Source: Synoicihabitans lomoniglobus (GTDB lineage: Bacteria > Verrucomicrobiota > Verrucomicrobiia > Opitutales > Opitutaceae). Taken from it: 64,000 nt of DNA. The stretch is taken from NCBI RefSeq assembly GCF_029023725.1, contig NZ_CP119075.1, forward strand, positions 1,855,501 to 1,919,500, in the 5' to 3' direction. The position numbers and the translations under genes were made by a program. Shown here piece after piece: positions 42,502-52,330 of the stretch (position 1 is its first letter; each line of letters begins with the position of its first letter). The notes under the pieces were generated by a model. It searched no databases. It worked only from the letters and a program-made list of their open reading frames with translations, and was not told where the DNA came from.

Positions 42502-45500
42502 ATGCCAAAACGCAGCTTCACTGATCTTTTCGTGCGCAAGCCGGTGATCGCGCTGGTGGTGAATATCGCGATCCTTGTGGTCGGTCTGGTATCCTACAAC
42601 CAGCTCAACACCCGCCAATATCCCCGCAGCGACAGTGCGGTGGTCAATGTCTCGACCATTTACTTCGGGGCCAGCGCCGACACCGTCCGCGGTTACATCA
42701 CCACCCAGCTCGAGCGCGCAATCTCGAGCGCCGATGGCATCGACTACATCGAGTCCGAGAGTTTTGCCGGGATGAGCACGATCCGGGTGTATCTGCGACT
42801 CAACTACGATACCAATGCCGCGCTGGCCCAAATCAGCGCCAAGATCGATCAGGTGCGCAACGAGCTTCCGCCGGAAGCCGAGTCTCCGACCATCAGTGTC
42901 GAGACGACGGACAATCAATTCGCGTCGATGTATCTGAGTTTTTATTCGGATACCCTGAGCCAGAATCAAATCACGGACTACCTGAACCGCATGGTTCAGC
43001 CCCGTCTGGCCGCCATCAAGGGCGTGCAAAAAGCGGACATCCTCGGTGGTCGCGTCTATGCCATGCGCGTTTGGCTCAAGCCCGATGAACTGGCCGCCCG
43101 CGGACTCAGCCCCTCGGAAGTTCGCCAGGCTTTGGTTTCCAACAACGCGCTTTCCGCGGTGGGCGCGACCAAGGGCAACATGCTGCGCGTCAGTTTGGTG
43201 GCCAATACAGATCTTAAAAACGTCGACGAGTTCCGCAGTATGGTGGTGGCGCAGAACAATGGTGCCATCGTCCGGCTGGCGGACGTCGCGGAGGTCGAAC
43301 TCGGCGCGGAAAGCTATGACGCCCAGGTTCGTTTCGGTGGCCAGACCGCCACCTTCATGGGCATCTGGGTGCTGCCGACGGAGAGCACGGTGGAAGTGAT
43401 CCAGCGGGTGCGCGATGCCTTCCCCGATGTCGAAGCGAGTCTGCCGGCGGGCCTCAACGGCAAGATGGCGTATGATGCCACCGAATACATCAATGATGCG
43501 TTGCGCGAAATCCTGACGACGCTTCTGGAGACGCTGCTCATCGTGATGCTCGTCATCTTTCTTTTCATGGGGTCGCTGCGCTCGGTGTTTATTCCGGTGG
43601 TGGCCATGCCACTGTCGCTGATCGGCGCCATGTTTGTCATGTTCCTGATGGGGTTCACCATCAACTTGCTCACCTTGCTGGCGGTGGTTTTGGCCGTCGG
43701 TATCGTCGTCGACGATGCGATCGTGGTGGTCGAAAACGTGGAGCGCCATATTCGAGAAGGTCTGACTCCCATCAACGCGGCCATTCAAGGGGCGCGTGAA
43801 TTGGTCGGGCCGGTCATTTCGATGACCATCACGCTGGCTTCGGTCTACGCTCCGATCGGTTTCCAAGGCGGTCTCACCGGCGCGTTGTTCCGCGAGTTTG
43901 CCTTCACCCTTGCGGGGGCCGTGGCCGTTTCCGGCTTCGTGGCTCTCACGCTCTCACCGATGATGAGCGCCTACATGCTTAAGGGTGGTGACGCCGAAGA
44001 AAAGGGTCTGACGGGCATCATCAACCGGGTCTTCGATCGGGTGCGCAATCGCTACGAACGTGTCGTCGGTGGCTGCTTGGAGGCCGTGCCCGTTATCCTC
44101 ACGTTGGCGGTGCTCTTTTCCCTCCTGCTGGGCCCTTTCTTCATGTTCGCGCAAAAGGAACTCGCGCCGAAGGAAGACCAGGGGGTGCTGATGACGATCC
44201 TGCAAGGCGCCCCGACTGCCACGTTGGAGCAGGCGGTCATGAACACGGCCGAGGTGCAGAAAATCTACGAAGCTCAGCCGGAGTATGAAACGTCGTTCCA
44301 GATCACGACGCCCAACTTTGGCTTTGGTGGCATGATCTTGAAGCCGTGGTCCGAACGGGAACGCAGTGTGCTTGAGATCGAGGCCGCGCTGCAGTCGGAG
44401 ACCGCCAAGATCGCCGGTGCGAACGCCATTCTTAACACACCGGACGCGCTGCCGGCCGGCGGACAGTTCCCGATCGAATTCGTCATTCGTTCGACCGATG
44501 ACCACCGCGAGATGCTGGATTTTGCGAATCAGCTCGTGCTCTACGCCAACACGGAAGCCAATGCCGGCGGAGGTGCGCCGACGTTTTACTTCGCGGACAG
44601 CGACCTGAAATTCGATTTGCCGCAAACCACGATCGATATCGACAAGGACATGGTGGCTTCCATGGGCTTGAATCTGACCGATGTTTCCCGTGATTTGGGT
44701 TCCATGCTGGGAGGCGGTTACGTCAATCGCTTCGTCAACGATGGCCGGAGTTATCGGGTCATTCCCCAGGTCGAGCGCGGCGAGCGGCTCAATCCGGAGC
44801 AGTTGCTCAACTATCACATCCGGGGCCCGCAAGGTCAGCTCATCCCGCTTTCCACCATCGCCACGTTGACGGACACCGTCGAACCCCGCGGGCTCAATCG
44901 CTTCCAGCAACTTAACTCGGTGAAAATCACCGGGGTCGGTCCGAGCATCGATTCCGCTCTCACCAAACTGGAGCAAAAGGCGCAGGAAATTCTGCCGCCC
45001 GGTTACACCGTCGACTACGGCGGTCAGTCCCGCCAACTCCGTCTGGAAGGCAACGCGCTTTGGCAAGCCGGACTGCTGGCGTTGGTGCTGATCTTCCTCG
45101 TGCTGTCGGCGCAGTTTAACAGCTTCCGGGATCCGCTTATCATTCTTCTCGGCTCCGTGCCATTGGCGTTGGTGGGGGCCATGCTGCCCATCTTCCTGTG
45201 GAAGACCTCGCTCAACATCTACTCCCAGATCGGTCTCATTACATTGGTCGGGTTGATCGCCAAGAACGGTATTCTGATCGTCGAGTTCGCCAACTCCCTG
45301 CAGGAGCAGGGGGTCCCGAAAAAGGAGGCGATTCGGCGCGCCGCCGCCACTCGACTGCGTCCGGTGCTCATGACATCGGCGGCGACTGTGTTCGGTCACA
45401 TGATGTTGATCTTTGTGGATGGCCCCGGTGCCGCCGCGCGTAACAGCATCGGTTGGGTGCTGGTGGTGGGCATGGCTGTCGGCACGTTCTTCACCCTCTT

Positions 45501-45597
45501 CGTGGTTCCGGCGTTCTACATGTTAATCGCCAGCGAACACAAAACCGCCATCGTTGATGACGCTCCGGACGGCGCGATCGAGCCGGTGCAGTCCTGA
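42502..45597 (+). CDS. RND multidrug efflux transporter (HAE1 family)
   Basis: 1031 residues, the full AcrB/MexB size. Twelve membrane helices and two large periplasmic loops are present. The N-terminus (SFTDLFVRKPVIALVVNIAI) and helix 1 are typical. Helix 4 carries the proton-relay Asp pair (AVGIVVDDAIVVVENVERH), and helix 10 has the conserved Lys (GLIAKNGILIVEFAN). HAE1 proteins pump hydrophobic and amphiphilic compounds out with proton uptake; heavy-metal (HME) motifs are not seen. The docking and pore parts look normal in length. The TolC-like gene follows after 22 bp. Substrates cannot be told from sequence. Confidence 0.95.
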   Translation: MPKRSFTDLFVRKPVIALVVNIAILVVGLVSYNQLNTRQYPRSDSAVVNVSTIYFGASADTVRGYITTQLERAISSADGIDYIESESFAGMSTIRVYLRLNYDTNAALAQISAKIDQVRNELPPEAESPTISVETTDNQFASMYLSFYSDTLSQNQITDYLNRMVQPRLAAIKGVQKADILGGRVYAMRVWLKPDELAARGLSPSEVRQALVSNNALSAVGATKGNMLRVSLVANTDLKNVDEFRSMVVAQNNGAIVRLADVAEVELGAESYDAQVRFGGQTATFMGIWVLPTESTVEVIQRVRDAFPDVEASLPAGLNGKMAYDATEYINDALREILTTLLETLLIVMLVIFLFMGSLRSVFIPVVAMPLSLIGAMFVMFLMGFTINLLTLLAVVLAVGIVVDDAIVVVENVERHIREGLTPINAAIQGARELVGPVISMTITLASVYAPIGFQGGLTGALFREFAFTLAGAVAVSGFVALTLSPMMSAYMLKGGDAEEKGLTGIINRVFDRVRNRYERVVGGCLEAVPVILTLAVLFSLLLGPFFMFAQKELAPKEDQGVLMTILQGAPTATLEQAVMNTAEVQKIYEAQPEYETSFQITTPNFGFGGMILKPWSERERSVLEIEAALQSETAKIAGANAILNTPDALPAGGQFPIEFVIRSTDDHREMLDFANQLVLYANTEANAGGGAPTFYFADSDLKFDLPQTTIDIDKDMVASMGLNLTDVSRDLGSMLGGGYVNRFVNDGRSYRVIPQVERGERLNPEQLLNYHIRGPQGQLIPLSTIATLTDTVEPRGLNRFQQLNSVKITGVGPSIDSALTKLEQKAQEILPPGYTVDYGGQSRQLRLEGNALWQAGLLALVLIFLVLSAQFNSFRDPLIILLGSVPLALVGAMLPIFLWKTSLNIYSQIGLITLVGLIAKNGILIVEFANSLQEQGVPKKEAIRRAAATRLRPVLMTSAATVFGHMMLIFVDGPGAAARNSIGWVLVVGMAVGTFFTLFVVPAFYMLIASEHKTAIVDDAPDGAIEPVQS

Positions 45598-45619
45598 TCA
45601 TTCCTCTCTGTTTTCCGCA

Positions 45620-46948
45620 ATGAATCCGTTTCGTTCTGTATCATCTCTTCTGTCCCGCGCCGCCATCGCGGGATTACTCCTTCCGGCGATCGTTCAGGCG
45701 CAGGTTCCGAACGAACTCGATTTGCGCACGGCAATTGAGTTCGCGGTCGAAAACAACTTCACCATTCGCCAGGCACGGGAACGCATTCGCGAGCAAGAGG
45801 GCCTTATTGTGGAGGTGAAGTCGCAGGTGCTGCCCAATGTATCGCTCGGCGGCAGTTACAGCCGGGATGCGTCGAGTCTGGCGGGACCGAATTCCAGCGA
45901 GCAAAACTGGCAAATCGCGCTGCAAGCCCGGCAACTGCTTTACTCCGGCGGTGGTGTGAGGGCGGCTCTCGATGCCCAAAGCATCGTGCGTGAAACGGCC
46001 TTGCTCGATCTCCAGGCCGTGATCAACGACCAGCTGCTGCAGGTGCGGACCAATTTCTACAACGTGCTGCTCGCCCGCGAACAGATCGACGTGCAGGAGG
46101 AGAATGTGAAGCTGCTGGAAGAGCAGCTCACCACGGCTCGCAACCGTTTTGAGGCCGGCGCGGTGTCCAACTTCGATGTGCTGCGCGCGGAGGTCGAGCT
46201 GGCCAACGCCAAGACGCCGCTGATCCGTGCCCGCAATACCTTGCGCACGTCGATCGATGAACTCCGTTACTCCCTCGGTTTTGATAATCGCAATCCGGAC
46301 CACGTCGACGTCGCACCGGAATTCATCGGCTCGCTCGATATCGTGCCCGTTTCATTCGATTTTGCCGCCGCGATCGATGCGGCGCGTGCCAACCGTCCCG
46401 AACTGGTGCGGCTTTCCAAACTCGTCGACGCTCGCGAAGCCGGCATTGTCATCGCGAAATCGGATCGTCTGCCGACGGTCCACGCGACGGCCGGATACCG
46501 GGTGCAAAAGTCCTTCGCCTCGGATCGTTTTCAAGAATCACTCGACGGCTGGACGGTTGGGATTCAGTCGAACTGGGCGATCTGGGACGGGCGCGCGACC
46601 AAGGGACGCGTGGCGCAGGCCATGTCGCAAAAAGAACAGGCGCGCCTGGCGCTCGAGGATGCCACGCTCGGGGTGGAAGTAGAGGTGCGTCGAGCCCTGT
46701 CGGCCTTGATTGAAGCAACCGAGTTGGCCGACGCCGCCGGCAAAGTCGTGGAGCAGGCCGATGAAGCCCTGCGCCTGGCCAACGCCCGATACGGCGCCGG
46801 CACGGCCACGCAATTGGAACTCCTTTCCGCCCAGGTCGCCCTTACGCAGGCGCGCAACAATCAACTTCAGGCGAATTACAGCTACAATGTTGCAGCCGCT
46901 TCGGTTCGGCGTTCGATTGGCATGACGGACGCGCTGATTTCCCAATAG
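45620..46948 (+). CDS. TolC-like outer membrane efflux protein
   Basis: 442 residues from the ATG at 45620, which opens a signal peptide (SRAAIAGLLLPAIVQAQ). In-frame sequence further upstream lies inside the RND gene and is not part of it. Two repeated OEP domains are visible: DLRTAIEFAVENNFTIRQAR then LQVRTNFYNVLLAREQIDV with FEAGAVSNFDVLRAEVELAN, and the second half with ANRPELVRLSKLVDAREAGI and ARYGAGTATQLELLSAQVAL. These are the hallmarks of outer-membrane trimeric channels. With the two genes before it, it completes a tripartite pump. The leader ttcctctctgttttccgca is pyrimidine-rich. No Cys lipidation site is present. Confidence 0.94.
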   Translation: MNPFRSVSSLLSRAAIAGLLLPAIVQAQVPNELDLRTAIEFAVENNFTIRQARERIREQEGLIVEVKSQVLPNVSLGGSYSRDASSLAGPNSSEQNWQIALQARQLLYSGGGVRAALDAQSIVRETALLDLQAVINDQLLQVRTNFYNVLLAREQIDVQEENVKLLEEQLTTARNRFEAGAVSNFDVLRAEVELANAKTPLIRARNTLRTSIDELRYSLGFDNRNPDHVDVAPEFIGSLDIVPVSFDFAAAIDAARANRPELVRLSKLVDAREAGIVIAKSDRLPTVHATAGYRVQKSFASDRFQESLDGWTVGIQSNWAIWDGRATKGRVAQAMSQKEQARLALEDATLGVEVEVRRALSALIEATELADAAGKVVEQADEALRLANARYGAGTATQLELLSAQVALTQARNNQLQANYSYNVAAASVRRSIGMTDALISQ

Positions 46949-46999
46949 GACTTTAGCAGAACAATACTCGATCATCGCGGTCCGAACCCTTGCTCCAGC

Positions 47000-49981
47000 A
47001 TGAAACGGCGTCGCGGTATTTTAATCGGGATAGGGGCCACGATTGGCGTCGTGGCCTTGTTTGTCGTGTTGGCGTTCCTGCCTCCGATCCAGAAATGGAT
47101 CGTGACCCGAGCGCTGGCGGGGCAACCGGATCTGGTGGTCGAGTTCGACGCCATCGCGGTGCGGCCCAGCTCGATCACCATCGAAGCCCTGGATGTCCAA
47201 CAAGGCGCGGTCCGCTTTCGCGCACCGGTGGTGAAAGCGGATCTGCCGGTGTGGAAGCTGCTCGGTAAAACCGTGCAATTGGAGCGATTGGTCGCGACCG
47301 ACTGGACGGTGCACTACGAACCCATGTCCGAGATGGCGGAAACTGCGCCCGTGTCCCCGCGAGTGGCGACGGCGAGCTTGATACCGATGCTATTTGCCCA
47401 GGCCGCGCCGACCGGGCAATCCGAGGTCGGGCTGGCTCAGATTCGTGAGTGGATGACTTTGCCGGTCGCGTTGAGCATCGGCCACGTCGATCTTCGAGGG
47501 AGCGCTTCGTGGCGCAATGCGGGGCCTGGCGCGGATGGTCAGGCGCAGGTTGCGATTTCCGGCGGCAATCTGGGGGTGGGGCGGCCGGGACAATTCGCGG
47601 TGGACGTCAGCGCGGCGGGCGATGCCGCGGGCGCCAGCGTGATTCGTTCGCTCGACGTGCATGCGCAAATCGAACTGGTCATGCAATCGGCCCACTCGAT
47701 TGGTCACGCCAGTATCAAGTCCACTCTTACGGGACGACGCGCCAATGTGGATCAGGTGGATCAATTTGAACTGTCATTGGTGGTGGATGATGACGTCGGT
47801 GGTCCCGCTTTGAATTTTGTGTTGAGCGATCAAGTGCAGCGTTTGGTCGATGTGAGCCTGGCGGCTGATCTGGAGGCTGATTTGCTGGCCGGAAACTGGC
47901 GGGTGCAGCTCAATACGACATCGTTGCAGAGTCTCATGCTGGGCACGCCATTGCCGCAATTCGACGTCGGAGGCGGCGGCACCTGGTCGGCGGACTGGAC
48001 CTTGTCCGACGCCGAGATCGAGGGCGAACTCGCTTACGCCGTGAGCGAATTGGATTCATTGATGCCACCGTTGGCCTCGATCGGAGAGCTCAAGGGGGAC
48101 GCGAAGTTCGCGGGTCAACGCAAGGGAGGGGATTTAAGGGTGACGGTGCTGGATGTCACTGTTGATGGCGCGGCGCCGGTGGCACATTTGCGGCTTTTGC
48201 AAGGCGTGGAGCTTGGCATGGAGACCTTTGAGGTCCGGGTGGCATCCCCGGAGAATCCTGTTTTTGATCTGGAATTCTTGGGCCTGCCCGCCAGTTGGAC
48301 TCAACCGTGGCTGGAGCCGTGGGTGCTCGATGCCCATCCGATTCGAGGCCACCTGACGGGCTTGGTGACGCCGCATGGTGTGCGCGTCGTAACATCCGAG
48401 CCGTTGCGCATCGATGGGCTGATGGTCGCGGGGGAAGGGCGCACGTATTTGGACGAAGTAGACGTGGCCATCGGAGTCGGAGCGGAAGTCACCAACGAGG
48501 GATGGCAAATCGAGCTGGACCGCGTGGAAATCGGTGACGCCACGGGCATGTATGCAGCGCTCAGTGCCCGCGGCGGCCACCTCACTCGCGACAGCGACGT
48601 CATGAAGTTGGTGGGGAGTTTCGAGGCGGATTTGGCTGCGCTACACCGTCTGCCGATCCTCGAAGGACAAGCTTTGTTACAGGCCGGTCGCCTTCGTGGA
48701 GAGTTTGGTCTGGGCCTTGAGGACCGCGTCTCCTTGGCCGCCACTCTTGGGATCACTGGGCTGGTGATGGTCGACGGTGAACCCTTGCCGGACGTGCAGT
48801 TGGATGGCCGCGTCGATCTGCTGGGGGATGGTGCGATCGAGGCCCATTTGCCCATTCGAATCACGCAAGGCGAACGTGTCTCGGATCTGACCCTCAACAT
48901 GCGCGCTCAGCCGGAGAACGACGGTTGGCGGGCCGACGGGAGCTTGAGTGGTCCCCGGGCGTATGTAGCGGATCTGCAAATACTGGGCGCCCCTTTCGCC
49001 ATTAGTGAAAATCAGGATGACTCCCCAACGTCGCCGCCGGTCACTTCCCCGGTTCCCGACGGCACCTCCGGCCAACCCGTCTGGAGCGGTGTCACCGGGA
49101 TTTTCAAGACGGCGATTGGTCAACTCATCCTGCCGAATGGCATGACCCTGGAGGACGTCCGGGGCGATTTGACGGTGACGCCGGATCGCGTCGAAATGAC
49201 CGGACTGAGTGCCGACGTGACTTCGGGGGGCAGCTTCGGCCTCGATGGTCAGATTGCGTTTTCGCCCGACGGGGCCGATGCCTATGCCGCGGGGGCACGG
49301 ATCAAGGCGCAGGGCGTCGAAATGGCTCCCCTTCTGCGTATTTTCCAGCCGGATACGGCGCCGGTTTTTGAAGGCAAACTCAACGCGACGGCCGATATCA
49401 CCAGTGTGGTGGCGACGCTGGACCAATTGGCCGATCATGCGGCCGTGAGTGCCCAGGTGACCAGCGCGGGTGGGGTATTGCGGGCGTTGGGGGTGCAAGT
49501 GGAGCAATATATTCAAACCGGTAAAACGGTCGCGGCGATCGGCGGTTTGCTCGCCATGGCCACGGGGAATTCACGGGCCGCTGACTACGCGACGAAAGTG
49601 CAGGCCGTGACCGCCGTGGCAGAGCAACTGTCCGTGCTGGCCTTTGATCAGCTGAATTTGGAAGTCACTCGCGCTGCCGCCGGCGATGTGACGCTGAGCG
49701 ATCTGTCGGTTATCTCACCCGGATTCAGACTGCTCGGCAGTGGCAGAATCAACTATCAGCCCGAGACCCCCGTTTGGCTCCAACCGCTGGCGGTCAGCCT
49801 GCAGCTTTCGGCGCGAGAGAAGATGGCGACTGATCTGACGACTTTGCGTCTGCTGCGCGCGGAACCAGACGCCCTGGGTTACCTACCCCTGGTGCAGAGT
49901 GTGAAACTCGATGGCACCCTGGCCAAAATCGGCACCGCCGAAATCGAGCGTCTGCTCACCCGCGCGCTGCAACGGCCCTGA
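47000..49981 (+). CDS. AsmA/TamB-like envelope protein
   Basis: 993 residues. A single N-terminal membrane helix (about 8-29) precedes a very long beta-rich region. The opening QKWIVTRALAGQPDLVVEFD and AIAVRPSSITIEALDVQQG match the start of AsmA-like domains, and VRGDLTVTPDRVEMTGLSAD with GGSFGLDGQIAF, then GSGRINYQPETPVWLQPLAV near the end, match the repeating beta-groove and the AsmA C-terminal pattern. Proteins of this class are thought to carry phospholipids between inner and outer membrane. It follows the TolC-like gene by 51 bp and precedes an acyltransferase/acyl-ACP synthetase, which fits a lipid-related role; the function here is inferred. I see no Cys-rich or enzymatic motif. Confidence 0.75.
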   Translation: MKRRRGILIGIGATIGVVALFVVLAFLPPIQKWIVTRALAGQPDLVVEFDAIAVRPSSITIEALDVQQGAVRFRAPVVKADLPVWKLLGKTVQLERLVATDWTVHYEPMSEMAETAPVSPRVATASLIPMLFAQAAPTGQSEVGLAQIREWMTLPVALSIGHVDLRGSASWRNAGPGADGQAQVAISGGNLGVGRPGQFAVDVSAAGDAAGASVIRSLDVHAQIELVMQSAHSIGHASIKSTLTGRRANVDQVDQFELSLVVDDDVGGPALNFVLSDQVQRLVDVSLAADLEADLLAGNWRVQLNTTSLQSLMLGTPLPQFDVGGGGTWSADWTLSDAEIEGELAYAVSELDSLMPPLASIGELKGDAKFAGQRKGGDLRVTVLDVTVDGAAPVAHLRLLQGVELGMETFEVRVASPENPVFDLEFLGLPASWTQPWLEPWVLDAHPIRGHLTGLVTPHGVRVVTSEPLRIDGLMVAGEGRTYLDEVDVAIGVGAEVTNEGWQIELDRVEIGDATGMYAALSARGGHLTRDSDVMKLVGSFEADLAALHRLPILEGQALLQAGRLRGEFGLGLEDRVSLAATLGITGLVMVDGEPLPDVQLDGRVDLLGDGAIEAHLPIRITQGERVSDLTLNMRAQPENDGWRADGSLSGPRAYVADLQILGAPFAISENQDDSPTSPPVTSPVPDGTSGQPVWSGVTGIFKTAIGQLILPNGMTLEDVRGDLTVTPDRVEMTGLSADVTSGGSFGLDGQIAFSPDGADAYAAGARIKAQGVEMAPLLRIFQPDTAPVFEGKLNATADITSVVATLDQLADHAAVSAQVTSAGGVLRALGVQVEQYIQTGKTVAAIGGLLAMATGNSRAADYATKVQAVTAVAEQLSVLAFDQLNLEVTRAAAGDVTLSDLSVISPGFRLLGSGRINYQPETPVWLQPLAVSLQLSAREKMATDLTTLRLLRAEPDALGYLPLVQSVKLDGTLAKIGTAEIERLLTRALQRP

Positions 49982-50028
49982 CGGAAAAACGAGGGCGTGG
50001 GCTCATTTTGGTCGATTGATCAAAAGGG

Positions 50029-52317
50029 TTGAAACCTTGGCGGGCGATCGGTCGCATAACGATGAAACCCCTCATGTCTGAAACCCCTCGTTTTAAGCGA
50101 TCCACCCTGCCATGGATCTTGGAAGCCATTGTCGCGTTGATCGCGGGCTGTCTTTACCGTGTGCGCAGTAGCAGCACGGAGGGTTTGCCGACGGGAGGTG
50201 CGCTGATCGCGGCCAATCACCTCTCGTATGTGGATGTGATCGCCCTGCAGTTGGCCTGTCCGCGGCCGCTGCGCTTCGTCGGCTACCAAGGCATGCGTGA
50301 TAGCAATTGGTTTTTCCGTCTCGCGTTCAAACTCAGTGGCGCCATCGCCATTTCCAACCGCAACCCTTTGGGCGCAACCCGGGCGGTCGTGCGTCACCTG
50401 CAGGCGGGTGACTATGTATTGGTTTTTGTGGAAGGGGCGATTTCCCGCACCGGTCAATTGATGAAAATCCGGCGGGGCTATGAACTTATGGCGCGGCAGG
50501 CGGGCGTGCCGGTGGTGCCCGTCGCGCATGATGGTTTGTGGGGATCGGTTTTCTCGTTTTCGGGCAACCGTTACTTGTTCAAATCGCCGCGACTGATGCG
50601 CACGCACGTTTACGTGGCCTGGGGTGACCCCGTGCCCGCCGCGGAAATGCCGCCCGAACGACTCCGCCGCGAACTACTCGACCTGGGGAAGCTCGCATTT
50701 GACGAACGCCCGCAGCTCAAACGACACCTCGGACGAGAAGTGGTGCGAGGATTGGCGCGCCGACCTTGGCGGGTCGAACTGATCGATCGCACCGCAGCCC
50801 GACGCGAGGTGAAAGCAGGACAATTGCTCGCGGCGGCTGCCGCGCTTTCCCGTCACATTCGTCGAACAATTCCCGAAAAACGCGTAGGCATCGTGCTACC
50901 GCCAGGGGCAGGGGCGAGCATTGCCAATCTGGCGGTGCTCTGCGCCGGTAAAGTTCCGGTGAATTTGAACTTCACGGCCGGTCGCGCCTCCATTGAGGCC
51001 AGTCTGCGATTGGGCGAGGTCTCGACCATTATTTCCGCCCACGCCGTGCGTGAGAAAGTGAAGGAGTTTCCCTGGCCGGATCGCACCCTCGATCTGAGCA
51101 CCGAGATCCAGACCTTGGGCGGTAAGAAAGCGATTCTACCGTGGCTGCTGGGAGCGTGGTTCCTGCCCAACCAGTGGTTCGCCAACCTGCTCGGTTTGCC
51201 CAAGCGCGGCGACACGGACGAGGCTGGCCTGTTGTTCACCAGTGGCAGTTCCGGCGAGCCCAAAGGCGTCGTGCTATCGCACCGCAATATCCTGGCCAAT
51301 TGCTGGCAAATTTCGTCGCTCTGCATCCTGCCCGATACCGCCACGATGCTGGCGTGTTTGCCGGTGTTTCACTCCTTCGGGTTTACCGTCACCCTGTGGT
51401 ATCCGATGATGCGTGGTTGCCACGTGGTCACGGTGCCGAGCCCGCTCGACACCCGCCGAATTATCGAGGCGATTCGAGAGGAGTCGGCCACGGTTTTGAT
51501 CGGAGCCCCCACCTTCCTGCGGCCATTGGTCAAACGGGCGGAACCCGCCGATTTGCGTTCCCTGGACCTGGTGGTGTCGGGGGCGGAGAAGATGCCGCTC
51601 GATCTCTTTACGACGGTAAAAGAGAAATTCCACATCGAGATCATGCAGGGCTATGGTCTAACCGAGACCACCCCAGCTGCCAACATCAACCAACCTCACC
51701 CGCTTTTGCCGGCGACCCCCGGAGCCGAACCGCAGGTGGGCAAACGCCTGGGCGCGGTGGGGCGGATGATGCCGGGCATGACCGCACGTATTCTTCATCC
51801 CGATACGATGACAGAGCTGCCGTTCACGGAACAGGGCCTGGTCGTGTTTCGCGGCGGCAATGTTTTTGCGGGTTATCTCAAGAATCCGGAGAAAACCGCC
51901 GAAGCCTTCCATGGTGATTGGTTTGTTACCGGCGACTTGGGACGCTTCGATGAGGACGGTTTTCTCTACATCGAAGGTCGCTTGTCCCGCTTCTCCAAGA
52001 TCGGCGGCGAAATGGTGCCGCACGGCACCATCGAGCAACGTATCATCGACGTGTTCGATCTCGACCAGAGTGAGGGCTATGTGATCGCAGTGGTGGGGGT
52101 GCCCGACGCCAACAAAGGCGAAGCGCTGGTCTTGCTGACGACGATGGAACTGGCTTCCGACGAATTGCGCGATCGGCTGATGGCGGCCGGCTTGCCGGCG
52201 CTGTGGGTGCCCCGCACGGTCTCGCAAATCGATGCCATTCCCGTGCTCGGAACCGGCAAGTTGGACCTGAAGGGGTGCAAGGAGCTGGCGACCGCGGTCG
52301 CGGCGAACAAGTCGTAA
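50029..52317 (+). CDS. aas: Bifunctional lysophospholipid acyltransferase/acyl-ACP synthetase (Aas type)
   Basis: 762 residues; Met at 50062 or 50074 may be the true start. The N-terminal PlsC/LPLAT domain has NHLSYVD (His64, Asp69, the HX4D acyl-transfer motif) and LVFVEGAISRTG in place of the usual FPEGTRS. The C-terminal AMP-binding domain has LLFTSGSSGEPKGVVLSHRN near residue 400 (P-loop), MQGYGLTETTPAANIN, and VTGDLGRFDEDGFLYIEGRL with SKIGGEMV and GTGKLDLKG (catalytic Lys). E. coli Aas re-acylates lysophosphatidylethanolamine in the inner membrane with acyl-ACP that it makes itself. E. coli Aas is 719 residues, so the length fits. The MFS partner LplT is not adjacent. It follows the AsmA-like gene by 47 bp. 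Confidence 0.88.
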   Translation: MKPWRAIGRITMKPLMSETPRFKRSTLPWILEAIVALIAGCLYRVRSSSTEGLPTGGALIAANHLSYVDVIALQLACPRPLRFVGYQGMRDSNWFFRLAFKLSGAIAISNRNPLGATRAVVRHLQAGDYVLVFVEGAISRTGQLMKIRRGYELMARQAGVPVVPVAHDGLWGSVFSFSGNRYLFKSPRLMRTHVYVAWGDPVPAAEMPPERLRRELLDLGKLAFDERPQLKRHLGREVVRGLARRPWRVELIDRTAARREVKAGQLLAAAAALSRHIRRTIPEKRVGIVLPPGAGASIANLAVLCAGKVPVNLNFTAGRASIEASLRLGEVSTIISAHAVREKVKEFPWPDRTLDLSTEIQTLGGKKAILPWLLGAWFLPNQWFANLLGLPKRGDTDEAGLLFTSGSSGEPKGVVLSHRNILANCWQISSLCILPDTATMLACLPVFHSFGFTVTLWYPMMRGCHVVTVPSPLDTRRIIEAIREESATVLIGAPTFLRPLVKRAEPADLRSLDLVVSGAEKMPLDLFTTVKEKFHIEIMQGYGLTETTPAANINQPHPLLPATPGAEPQVGKRLGAVGRMMPGMTARILHPDTMTELPFTEQGLVVFRGGNVFAGYLKNPEKTAEAFHGDWFVTGDLGRFDEDGFLYIEGRLSRFSKIGGEMVPHGTIEQRIIDVFDLDQSEGYVIAVVGVPDANKGEALVLLTTMELASDELRDRLMAAGLPALWVPRTVSQIDAIPVLGTGKLDLKGCKELATAVAANKS

Positions 52318-52330
52318 AATCGGTTGCCGA

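Noticed and set aside
43954-45399. Minus-strand frames opposite the RND pump and other genes
   Set aside because: Arg/His-rich low-complexity products, as expected for shadows in GC-rich DNA.
50006-50025. Hairpin ttttggtc/gatcaaaa before aas as a terminator
   Set aside because: AU-rich 8-bp stem without a U tail; too weak to call.
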